DNA from: a virus
Virus record (IMG/VR): IMGVR_UViG_3300021376_000267
Span: 1-28,556 of that record
Length of the DNA stretch: 28,556 nt
Strand: one strand, 5' to 3'
The position numbers were made by a program, and so were the translations under genes. Each line of letters opens with the position of its first letter. The first letter of the stretch is position 1. The notes under the pieces were generated by a model that was not told the origin of the DNA, ran no database searches, and was given only the letters and a program-made list of their open reading frames with translations. Of the stretch, positions 9,013 to 16,497 are shown piece after piece.

Positions 9013-9091
9013 ATGGTGGAGGATTTACCCAGCCTCAGGTTTCCCTTCACAGGCACGGAACCTCCAGCGCATCTTCCTTCACACCTCCACA
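9013..9091 (-). other. Structured spacer 5' of the tRNA (possible ncRNA or processed leader)
   Basis: In the minus-strand transcript GTGGAGG (9090-9084) can pair with CCTCCAC (9022-9016), closing a ~75-base domain. Inside it AGGTTCC (9066-9060) pairs with GGAAACCT (9045-9038), with one bulge. A second GGAGG (about 9065-9061) could compete for the same CCTCC. The block ends in ...CCTCCACCA directly before tRNA base 1. It is non-coding and does not fold as a standard tRNA (no T-arm). Confidence 0.4.
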
Positions 9092-9115
9092 GTGTACCTC
9101 AGATCCCTTTAAGTG

Positions 9116-9286
9116 TCAAGCCTCATAAGCAAGTTCACCTTTAAGTTCTGCTTGCTTAGCAACTGCAAAACACTCAACACATGCCCAGAAAGTTTCCCCA
9201 CTCACCATATTTTCTGAGCAGTAATGTGATGCAACATCCTCAAGAATACCATTGAGTTCATCAAGTTGGTCACGATTGATTTGCAT
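9116..9286 (-). CDS. Small conserved-type protein (56 aa), function unknown
   Basis: A 56-codon frame from ATG 9286 to TGA 9116 encodes a mostly helical acidic protein (starts MQINRDQLDELNGILEDVA; ends KGELAYEA). It has one CxxC pair (CVEC, residues 36-39) plus Cys23 and His21 nearby, which could bind a metal or be incidental. An AGGA lies 9 bases before the start. It has its own host-type promoter (9313-9341), and the same transcript would continue through the structured spacer into the tRNA, so it belongs to an early unit rather than to the late hub operon upstream. No family assigned. Confidence 0.7.
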   Translation of the reverse strand: MQINRDQLDELNGILEDVASHYCSENMVSGETFWACVECFAVAKQAELKGELAYEA

Positions 9287-9314
9287 GGGTCATAGTCCTG
9301 AGGTACAGACCCAT
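9285..9314 (-). promoter_or_regulatory. Hairpin covering the start codon of the 56-aa ORF
   Basis: In the minus-strand RNA AUGGGUC (9314-9308) pairs perfectly with GACCCAU (9291-9285) around a 16-base loop. The first two bases of the start codon lie in the 3' arm and the AGGA ribosome site lies in the loop. The 5' arm overlaps the -10 box of the local promoter, so only read-through RNA from upstream would contain the full hairpin. Confidence 0.45.
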
Positions 9315-9341
9315 CATATCATGACTTGCAGCAGCTTTCAA
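9313..9341 (-). promoter_or_regulatory. Host-type (sigma70) early promoter for the 56-aa ORF/tRNA unit
   Basis: -35 TTGAAA (9341-9336), 17-base spacer, -10 TATGAT (9318-9313) with an upstream TG (TGATATGAT). It lies inside the 3' end of the S74 protein gene. The predicted start is about 9306. Confidence 0.6.
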
Positions 9342-10044
9342 GTTTGGTGGACAGTTCCTCAACTGTCTGCCTCAAAACATTGATTTGTTCTTGTTGTTCC
9401 TTAATTGCTTCTACTAAAATTGCAGTTAAATGTCCATATCTAACTGACTTTGCATCATTCTGTTCTATCTTACCCTCAACTACAAGTTCTGGAACAACTT
9501 CTTCAACTTCCTGAGCAATTAATCCTATCTGATGTATTCCTTCATACTTTGTATAAAAGGGAAGTTTTTCTTCTATCCAGTCAAAAGAAACTCCCCTTAA
9601 TTTTAAAACTTTGTCCAAACAATTTTCTAATGGTTGTATATTTGTCTTCAAGTTAACATCAGAGCAATTAAAAGAAGCACAAACTGGAACATTATTTAAT
9701 GTCCAAGATCCACCAAGATCTCCTGTCAAAGCAGGTAAAGACATATCAACTGCAGCACCATCATAAGTTGGTTGAGCATTCGCTTCAACTCCAAGTCCTG
9801 CTCTTGCACCTAAGCAAGTATCTGCACCAAGTTGAGTTTGAACTCCTAATCCTAGAAATGCTCCAATATTAAATTGAGTTCCTAACTGATTGGTAACTCC
9901 AATATTATTGTTAATTCCAAAAGATTGAGTAGCAAATGGTTTAGTTGGATCAACACTGTTCCAAAACTCAGCACATGCTGTTGGTGGTGTTGGTGCTACT
10001 CCTGTTTGAATACTCTCACATTCTATTGTATTAATGTATGGCAT
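9319..10044 (-). CDS. Virion structural protein with C-terminal S74 chaperone (241 aa)
   Basis: Seen: residues about 45-90 contain short repeats of the type (Q/N)-x-G (for example QLGTQFNIGAFLGLGVQTQLG) that suggest a small beta-solenoid. From residue 128 the S74 intramolecular chaperone begins: SDVNLKTNI, then HQIGLIAQEVEEVVPELV, then GHLTAILVEAIKEQQEQINVLRQ leading into a coiled coil. The self-cleavage serine is kept. It is the last gene of the long late hub operon and its ATG overlaps the stop of the needle gene (TAATG). Inference: a short trimeric spike or fibre whose folding is driven by the removable chaperone. It is the second S74 protein in the window, so the phage has at least two proteins that mature this way. 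Confidence 0.8.
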   Translation of the reverse strand: MPYINTIECESIQTGVAPTPPTACAEFWNSVDPTKPFATQSFGINNNIGVTNQLGTQFNIGAFLGLGVQTQLGADTCLGARAGLGVEANAQPTYDGAAVDMSLPALTGDLGGSWTLNNVPVCASFNCSDVNLKTNIQPLENCLDKVLKLRGVSFDWIEEKLPFYTKYEGIHQIGLIAQEVEEVVPELVVEGKIEQNDAKSVRYGHLTAILVEAIKEQQEQINVLRQTVEELSTKLESCCKS

Positions 10045-10607
10045 TATACTATTCCTCCAAAGAAATTCTCAGCTGCTAGTGAAATAACATCTGCTATAGA
10101 TGTTGGTAAAAGTGTTGTCTTTTTTTCTATAAAGTTAACAGATGCACCTTGTCCATACCATGAACCTTTTGATATTAAAAACATTCTAGTATTAGCAAGA
10201 ACTGCAGTCACTGATCCTCCCATTTTTAAAGTATCACCTGCAGAAATATCTACATTACCATTGGATCTGATGGTAATGTTTTGATCTGATCCTGTTCCTT
10301 CAAGAACAATAGATCTTGCAGTCAATGTGATGGTCCCATTTCCAGCATCAAGGTGAATATTTTTTGCACTGACTGTCAGTGCCTTACCTTGACTATTAAT
10401 GTTGTCCCCAACAGAAGAAGGCGTAGAGTTTAATTCAAATCCACCATCTTGAAATAATTTTAGGTGAGCATTTGAAGCTGAGTGCAACTCAATTTGTCTT
10501 GTTCTTTTTGCTTCTGTTTCTTCACCAATAAAAACTGACCCAAACTTTGGGTCATTCATCACATAACCTCTAGAAGGTTTCTTCTTTTTACTAGGAGATA
10601 CTGTCAT
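10044..10607 (-). CDS. Baseplate needle-like beta-helix protein (187 aa), related to the gp5 C-terminal domain
   Basis: Seen: after a short basic start (SPSKKKKPSRG) residues about 30-140 are a run of short strands, including ELHSASNAHLKLFQDGGFEL, NIHLDAGNGTITLTARSI and ITIRSNGNVDISAGDTLKMG. This is the pattern of the triple-stranded beta-helix of T4 gp5C and VgrG spikes. The gene overlaps the end of gp5 by 17 bases. The frame could also open at a GTG at 10619 (four more residues); the ATG at 10607 is preferred because it is a standard codon, though neither has a clear ribosome site. Inference: the membrane-piercing needle, encoded apart from the gp5 OB-fold hub. The function is by structural pattern only. 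Confidence 0.65.
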   Translation of the reverse strand: MTVSPSKKKKPSRGYVMNDPKFGSVFIGEETEAKRTRQIELHSASNAHLKLFQDGGFELNSTPSSVGDNINSQGKALTVSAKNIHLDAGNGTITLTARSIVLEGTGSDQNITIRSNGNVDISAGDTLKMGGSVTAVLANTRMFLISKGSWYGQGASVNFIEKKTTLLPTSIADVISLAAENFFGGIV

Positions 10608-12636
10608 GATTTTCTGCACAAAGAACTATTTTCTTGATCTTACTTCTGTTAGTTTCAACTTCAGATCCCTTCACCTTATTAAATCCTAAAACTGCTCTCA
10701 ACACTGCACCTTCTCCAGTATCAGTATTTATTCTGAGTTCTGGAACAACTCTAATATCAGATCCACCATTAATAATCTTAGTAGATACAATTCTACCATC
10801 ATCATCCACAACTGGTTGAATTTCCACATCACTATCACAATATAGATTGTAAATCAAATCTTCAGATGTATATCCTACACCAGTATTTTCAATAATTACA
10901 TCAATAATAGTTCCAAGATATTCTGCACCATCTTCTCCAAGTGGATTTGTCAAACATGGTTCTCCCTCTGGTCCAAGATAATTGAATCCTGGAGATGTTA
11001 TGTCTACATAATCAACTCCTCCAGAACTATTCAATATTGCTTCTGCTCTTGCACCCTTACCAATGTTACAAGCATCATCAATAGAAACAAATGGTGGTGT
11101 TGTGTACCCACTTCCAGAATCTAAAATATCAATACCTAGAACTTGACCTATTGAATCTATAATAGCAATACCATTGGCACCAGATCCACCACCACCAAAG
11201 AATGAAATTTGTGGAAGTCCACATTCAAGACTGACTGAATTACAATCACCAAATGCTGCTGAAACTTCTGGTGGAACTCCAGAGTCTCCACCACCAGTTG
11301 CACCAATCCATTGTTTGTATTGATCTTTACCATCTCTCAGTAAATTCCTAACACCCTGAGCTGGAGAGTAGTTAATGACTGCATTAAACTTCTCAATAGC
11401 ACCTTTGGGTACATATCCTTTGTTCATTTCATAATCAAACTGTGCTTTGCACTCTGCACTTTCACAACTTAAGAATGAAAGTGCTTTATTTGCATATCCA
11501 ATTGCTTGATTAACATATCCCATAACTGATCCAACAGCACCTCCTAATTGTGATGTTGCATCTTGAAGTGCTGGACCAATAGCATCTTCAATTTCATTAG
11601 CAACTGTATTCATGATGCTACCAAAAAATGCCTCTGCAGCACAAAGTGGAACATTTACCACAGTTCCAATCATTTGAAACAGAAATTTAAAAATAAATTC
11701 TGCCAAATTTTTTATAATTTTATTGAAGGCACACCAGATTGTGTCTACAATTTTATCAGTTGCTAATGTCTTAAAAAGTTTAATATCTTTTGGTAATAAT
11801 TTATTAATTTGAGTTTCAAGTAATTTGTAAATTTTTTCAATGATCTTATCTCTAGTAACTTTAATAATTTCACTGAATGCATCTGACATTGCAACTGAGA
11901 TTTCACGAGCAATAGATGGAATATCTTGAATGGTATTTAAAATTGGATTAATAAAGTTATCACCAACTTGCTTTACTGTGTTCAGAACTTTAATAAAATC
12001 TCTAAGTGCTTTTACTACCTTTGCATATGCAGTATTTCCAGACTTACACTGTGGAGGAATATTAACTACAGTATTAACTTCACCTGCTACTTGACCTTGA
12101 GATTCTTTGATCTCTCCCTCTTTGGTATGAACTTCTCCACCTGGCGTTGGAGCACCACCATTAGTGGATGCTCTACCAGTCTCTTTATCCTTATTAAATG
12201 GATTAATTGCAGAAGTTTCTGGTTTAAATGTTTTAAAATCGTTAGTTCCTTGACGCCAACTGTTTGGAGAATCAATGTTTGCTTCCTTAAACAGAGCACC
12301 AATAATAATTGGTTGCTGAGCATCATCACCATCTAAAAAGAATCCAATGACAGTTGCACCCTCAGTTACATTACCCCTTAAAACTGCGCCATCATTTCCT
12401 GCCCCCATTGTTAAGGGAACAAGAACATGTGCCCAAGGCAACTCTTCATCTTTAACTACAGAAGTTGCACCAGGATGATGCCCAATGATTCTAACTCTTG
12501 CTTTGGCACCACCCCAGTCCTTTCCTGATATTCCCGAAGATGGATGTTCATCAACATACTTGGTGACAACTCCAATAAACCACCTAAAGGAATCTCTACC
12601 TAAAAAATTGGGATTAATCAGAGTCTGTTCTAACAT
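10591..12636 (-). CDS. gp5: Baseplate hub subunit gp5 (OB-fold; no lysozyme domain visible), 681 aa
   Basis: Seen: residues about 17-116 match the T4 gp5 OB domain in motif and order: FRWFIGVV, KARVRIIGHHP, LPWAHVLVPLT, VTEGATVIGFFLDG and PIIIGALF. Residues about 205-445 are a long helical, partly hydrophobic region not found in T4 gp5. Residues about 485-650 carry about four copies of a beta motif around G-S-G-Y-T-x-P-P-x-V-S-I. I find no T4-lysozyme-like catalytic segment between the OB fold and the C-terminus. Known: in T4, gp5 makes the central hub with gp27 and carries both lysozyme and needle. Here the needle seems to be the next gene and the wall-degrading domains lie in the two genes near 14-18 kb. 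It is part of the late hub operon. Confidence 0.8.
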   Translation of the reverse strand: MLEQTLINPNFLGRDSFRWFIGVVTKYVDEHPSSGISGKDWGGAKARVRIIGHHPGATSVVKDEELPWAHVLVPLTMGAGNDGAVLRGNVTEGATVIGFFLDGDDAQQPIIIGALFKEANIDSPNSWRQGTNDFKTFKPETSAINPFNKDKETGRASTNGGAPTPGGEVHTKEGEIKESQGQVAGEVNTVVNIPPQCKSGNTAYAKVVKALRDFIKVLNTVKQVGDNFINPILNTIQDIPSIAREISVAMSDAFSEIIKVTRDKIIEKIYKLLETQINKLLPKDIKLFKTLATDKIVDTIWCAFNKIIKNLAEFIFKFLFQMIGTVVNVPLCAAEAFFGSIMNTVANEIEDAIGPALQDATSQLGGAVGSVMGYVNQAIGYANKALSFLSCESAECKAQFDYEMNKGYVPKGAIEKFNAVINYSPAQGVRNLLRDGKDQYKQWIGATGGGDSGVPPEVSAAFGDCNSVSLECGLPQISFFGGGGSGANGIAIIDSIGQVLGIDILDSGSGYTTPPFVSIDDACNIGKGARAEAILNSSGGVDYVDITSPGFNYLGPEGEPCLTNPLGEDGAEYLGTIIDVIIENTGVGYTSEDLIYNLYCDSDVEIQPVVDDDGRIVSTKIINGGSDIRVVPELRINTDTGEGAVLRAVLGFNKVKGSEVETNRSKIKKIVLCAENHDSIS

Positions 12637-12854
12637 CAGTCTTCGTAAATCCTACATTCTAAAGCACCTGGATTTGCATCACAGAACAATTCTAAAGGTG
12701 TTGGATCATGATCATCCTCTGGATGTCTTTCATGATATTGTTCTAATGCTTCCAACTCTTCTTCTGCATGTCTTCTAGACTGAGAAGATGCCATTGCATC
12801 ATCTACAATCTTTTTATCTGTTTGAATGTGGTCTTGGATGTTTTTGTGGGTCAT
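12636..12854 (-). CDS. Small acidic protein between hub genes (72 aa), function unknown
   Basis: A short, charged, helical protein: the first ~45 residues are coiled-coil-like and rich in Glu, His and Gln (EEELEALEQYHERHPEDD), ending in PLELFCDANPGALECRIYED. Its start overlaps the end of the gp27-like gene by 4 bases and its stop overlaps the gp5 start by 1 base (TAATG), so it is translationally coupled to both. Small genes with this tail sit in the same place in other T4-like cyanophages, to my recollection. Inference: a hub assembly factor or minor component. No catalytic motif. Confidence 0.75.
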   Translation of the reverse strand: MTHKNIQDHIQTDKKIVDDAMASSQSRRHAEEELEALEQYHERHPEDDHDPTPLELFCDANPGALECRIYED

Positions 12855-14146
12855 TTCTGTGGATCTCCATATGAATCTCTAACTAGCTTTAGGCCAGTAT
12901 ATCCTTGAGATTGTTCAAAGGTGTGACATAATTCCTTAATTAAATAGTAACCAGATTTTTCAGTATCCTTTTGAATTTTTTGATCAGTTTCTTTAGTTAT
13001 ATTTCCAATCTCCAATTGTATTACATCACCAACAGTCAAATTTAAATTAAGGGGTATAGTTATATTTAACAGTTGACTAAAGGCTAAATTATATCTTGCA
13101 ACTGATTGTGATTGATACTGTTCTCTATTGTCTTTAATTTTGTTTGCTTTCTCTTGTTCTTGTGCAGAAAGTATCTGACTATCTATAACCTTTACCATCA
13201 ATCTTGATGGATTCTTATCAAAGTTCAAAGGTATATCTGGTTTGGTTTTACCAGCATGTTTCATAATATTATAACTTTCTGATAGTTTATAGACATGCTT
13301 TGTGGTGGTTCTTTTATTAATGTCAAAGAAGTAATTGACACTGGAATACATTCCTATTCTTAAGTTCTCAAAGATATTAACATTCTTTTCAAACACTGGC
13401 ATGTTTAGTATCTTAAAGTTTGTTCCAAGATCACCAGATTCTAAAGGAGTTTCATTGTAAGTATACTTTGGAACTTGTTTCTTCTCAGTTGAATTCAATT
13501 TAAATGCTGCCATCAAAGAATCTACACTTCTAAAATTAAATCCATACTTGTTTTCATAGAATAAAAACCCTGCAGTTCCTGCTGTTGGACTTGATTTGTC
13601 CACTGTTGGAATTGACTTTGGGCATAACCATGTCAGAACAGTAAATGGTTTCTTAAAATTTCCCATGAATGAATATTCATTCATAGTTTTTTCTACTTCG
13701 TTAATTCTAGTTGTTTTTAAAACATCTTTTAAAATTTTACTTACTGTTTGTCCTATATTACCATCATACTTTCTTTGAACTCTTGCAGTTTCATTACTAA
13801 AAACTTCTGCTGGAGCCAACTCAAGCAGCATGGTTTCTCTTGTTGATTCTGAAGTGGATCCATAAACTTTGTAAACATAAAAAGTATTTTTAGTCTCATC
13901 AAATTTAATCTGCTGTCCAGTTCCTTCTTGATCAATAATCAATCTAACTCTTTCTCCACCTCTAATAGGAAGTGAGGATAAAAGACCATCAGTATTTGTC
14001 ACAAGCATAGAAACAAAGACTGCTGGAGAAAACAAGTCCTCATAATATCTGATTGCAGATACACAACTAGTGGCATTAATATTCTTTTTCTTATCTAAAG
14101 ACTCAATAAGAAATTCTTTAATCTTGTAATTAAAATATGATGCCAT
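12851..14146 (-). CDS. gp27: Baseplate hub protein, gp27-like (431 aa)
   Basis: Seen: the N-terminal half (residues about 25-130) shows the first tube-like beta domain of gp27/VgrG-type hub proteins, with YYEDLFSPAVFVSMLVTNTD, LPIRGGERVRLII and the later FYVYKVYGS. A helical segment follows (VSKILKDVLKTT), then a second beta region. The length is close to T4 gp27 (391 aa). It lies just upstream of gp5, its expected partner in the (gp27)3-(gp5)3 hub. The ATG overlaps the previous stop by 1 base (TAATG). The name rests on position, size and domain pattern; residue identity to T4 gp27 is low. Late operon. Confidence 0.65.
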   Translation of the reverse strand: MASYFNYKIKEFLIESLDKKKNINATSCVSAIRYYEDLFSPAVFVSMLVTNTDGLLSSLPIRGGERVRLIIDQEGTGQQIKFDETKNTFYVYKVYGSTSESTRETMLLELAPAEVFSNETARVQRKYDGNIGQTVSKILKDVLKTTRINEVEKTMNEYSFMGNFKKPFTVLTWLCPKSIPTVDKSSPTAGTAGFLFYENKYGFNFRSVDSLMAAFKLNSTEKKQVPKYTYNETPLESGDLGTNFKILNMPVFEKNVNIFENLRIGMYSSVNYFFDINKRTTTKHVYKLSESYNIMKHAGKTKPDIPLNFDKNPSRLMVKVIDSQILSAQEQEKANKIKDNREQYQSQSVARYNLAFSQLLNITIPLNLNLTVGDVIQLEIGNITKETDQKIQKDTEKSGYYLIKELCHTFEQSQGYTGLKLVRDSYGDPQK

Positions 14147-16494
14147 TAGAGCAGTGAGTTCAGGAGGACTTTCTTATAAAAACTATTTAACACTTGTTCT
14201 TCACTAGGACCACTTACAAATTCTGGTTCAGATGATCCTTGAGACATCATTTGAGGTCTTTTTGATTGTTGAATAACTGGATATGGAATTACCGTTGGTT
14301 GTGGTGCTCTATATCCTTGTTGATATGGCAAATTAGTTGCTAATGGAACATTAGTTTGTCTTACTGCCCCTCTAACAGAACTTAAAACTGAAGAAACAAA
14401 AGGTGCAGTTAAAGCATTTATTTCACTTTGAGAATATGCTCCAGATTTCATATTACCCAACTCAAATAAATCAACTCCTCTATGTGGACCTGCTAATGGT
14501 TGTTCCCCTGGTTTTGATCTCCAATCCATAGGATATGCGCGATTTCCTTGATTAATCCATGCATTAGAAACAGCACTTTGTTGCCCATGAGATCTGATAA
14601 CACCTTTACCAATACCTCCTTTTTGATCCATATGAATTTCTAATACTTGATATCCTTGCCTTTCCATATTCTCATACCATTTTTTCTGTTGATTCCAACC
14701 AGCATCATCATCAGAAAATGTAGCATCTAAATCCATGTATTGAACTGGAGCACTAGGATTTTGTTTTTTAATTTTGTTATAAGCATCAATTGCTAGTTTT
14801 TTAACCAATGCCTTTTCTCCTGGAGCTCCACCACCAGTAGCATGACCTGGAATAATAATATATCCTTTACCAGCACTTGCCCCTGCTGGTGCATTAGATG
14901 GTGCTCCTGCTTGAGGTGATCCAGCGTTCCATTGAACATGCACATGGTTATAATGTCCAGCTGATTGCCAAATAACATAATATCCTCTTGATCTCCAAAA
15001 CTGAGCAACTCTATCTCCAAGTGGTTTACTATTAACTGGAATATCAATTGCTCTATTTGAGTAGTGTGCAGATCCCTCTACATGAACTCTTTCTACAGTT
15101 GGATCATTTCCTATTCCAGCAGCATGTAGCATTGTATTTTCTCTCAAATGTAATTCATATGGGGTCATAGAAACGTTAGGTGTTCCTCTGCCCAGTGGGA
15201 ATTGATTTCTAAAATCAACTGCATCTTGAACCACCTGAGTATCTGCAACTATATTTTGTCCTGGTGGTGGTGGAGGAGGAGCAGGTTCTCTACCTTCAAC
15301 ATATGTACTTTTTGCTCTTGTACTTGGTGTAAAATTTCTAGAAAATTCTTCAAATTTATTAACTGCTTTTTCATAACTATTCAAAGTTTTTCTAAAGGTA
15401 AGTGCTCCGCCATTTTCCCTTTTTCTTTCAACTTCTTTTTTTTGCTTCTCTGTTTGTTCTTCTAATTTATCTACTCCAGTAATCTTATCAGCTATAGAGG
15501 AAGCAATTAATGCCCCCCCAGTGCTAAATGCTGCACCAATTAATAATCCAGCAACAGTTCCAACACCAGGGAACAATGCAGAACCAATTGCAGCACCAAT
15601 TAATGCTCCACCAACACCTGCTCCAGCCCCAACTCCTGCTTGAATATTACTTTGTCCCCCTGATTTTCTCCCCATAAAATCAAGTCCAAATAAAGCAGCA
15701 TTTAGCAATCCAATTCTTGGAGATATTGATGGTTTAGCAGTTGCCACATTTTCTGCTATGCCACCAACACCTTGCATACCCATTCCTCTAGTCCCAACTC
15801 TCAATCTATCCCCTATGTTTGCAGTTCCTTGAATGATTCTATCACTTGATGCTGAAAATCTACCTGCACTTGAACTTGACATTCCTTGTGCCCATTTTGG
15901 AAGATTTCTAAACTGTTGCATAGATGCATAAGATCTACCAGCAGCAGTTTGAGAATATGGAGTTCCCCAAAATGATCCAGCACTTGCTCCAGCAGCACCT
16001 ATTTGTGGAGTTGTTTGTGCTGCACCTTTATTTCTAATGGCACTTACACCACCCCTCAATAAAGAAGGTCCAAGTGCTATTCCTGCTACCACTAATGCTG
16101 GGCCTAATGCACCCAAGTAATCACCCTTAGATCCTTTTTGAAGTGCTTTAAAAGCAGCAAGTGCTCCTATAGCTTTGAATGGATCATTAGCAGATCCTGG
16201 AGTAAAGAAATTTCCAACATATTTTTTAATGTCTGGAAGTTTAACTTTTACTTTTTGCTTTTTTCTAAAAGATCTATCATTTTGTTTTTGTATTGTTTCT
16301 AATCTTTTTTTATATCTGTTTAGAACTGTTAATTGGGTCTTCTTTTGGTATGTTCCTTTTTCAAAAACCTTCACCAATTTAGTAGAAGATTTTCTAGCTT
16401 GAGTTGATACAGTAACAAGATTATTAATCTTGGTTATCTTTGCTACCAACTTTGGTGTAGTTGTTGGTCTGTTTAAAAGTGTAGATGGATCCAT
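14146..16494 (-). CDS. Hub/tape-measure-like protein with M15-type peptidase and Amidase_3-type domains (782 aa)
   Basis: Seen, in order: basic helical N-terminus; IKKYVGNFF at 89-97; hydrophobic glycine-zipper stretches at about 105-150 and 285-335 (GAGVGGALIGAAIGSALF); helical segment 340-390; Pro linker (APPPPPPP) near 405. Then an M15/VanY-like Zn peptidase pattern: S-x-H477-x6-D484 and H517/H519 in HYNHVHV. From about 544 comes an N-acetylmuramoyl-L-alanine amidase (Amidase_3) pattern: PGH551, E560, EIH621 and E679 in LFELG, matching the Zn ligands and catalytic Glu. Known: such enzymes cut peptide crosslinks and the sugar-peptide bond. Inference: a tail-tip protein that opens the cell wall and may span the membrane during injection. 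It shares its N-terminal plan with the preceding gene. Possible gp29 (tape measure) equivalent. Confidence 0.7.
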   Translation of the reverse strand: MDPSTLLNRPTTTPKLVAKITKINNLVTVSTQARKSSTKLVKVFEKGTYQKKTQLTVLNRYKKRLETIQKQNDRSFRKKQKVKVKLPDIKKYVGNFFTPGSANDPFKAIGALAAFKALQKGSKGDYLGALGPALVVAGIALGPSLLRGGVSAIRNKGAAQTTPQIGAAGASAGSFWGTPYSQTAAGRSYASMQQFRNLPKWAQGMSSSSAGRFSASSDRIIQGTANIGDRLRVGTRGMGMQGVGGIAENVATAKPSISPRIGLLNAALFGLDFMGRKSGGQSNIQAGVGAGAGVGGALIGAAIGSALFPGVGTVAGLLIGAAFSTGGALIASSIADKITGVDKLEEQTEKQKKEVERKRENGGALTFRKTLNSYEKAVNKFEEFSRNFTPSTRAKSTYVEGREPAPPPPPPGQNIVADTQVVQDAVDFRNQFPLGRGTPNVSMTPYELHLRENTMLHAAGIGNDPTVERVHVEGSAHYSNRAIDIPVNSKPLGDRVAQFWRSRGYYVIWQSAGHYNHVHVQWNAGSPQAGAPSNAPAGASAGKGYIIIPGHATGGGAPGEKALVKKLAIDAYNKIKKQNPSAPVQYMDLDATFSDDDAGWNQQKKWYENMERQGYQVLEIHMDQKGGIGKGVIRSHGQQSAVSNAWINQGNRAYPMDWRSKPGEQPLAGPHRGVDLFELGNMKSGAYSQSEINALTAPFVSSVLSSVRGAVRQTNVPLATNLPYQQGYRAPQPTVIPYPVIQQSKRPQMMSQGSSEPEFVSGPSEEQVLNSFYKKVLLNSLL

Positions 16495-16497
16495 TTA

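Noticed and set aside
9013-9091. Second canonical tRNA
   Set aside because: Acceptor-like ends and CCA are present, but there is no T-arm, D-arm or anticodon stem in the right places; kept only as a structured element.
12485-12778. 97-codon plus-strand ORF over the gp5 start
   Set aside because: Antisense to two well-supported coupled genes; no ribosome site.
14793-15047. 84-codon minus-strand ORF inside the 782-aa gene
   Set aside because: Alternate frame of the peptidase/amidase region; residue pattern is a frame-shift shadow rich in Leu/His/Gln.
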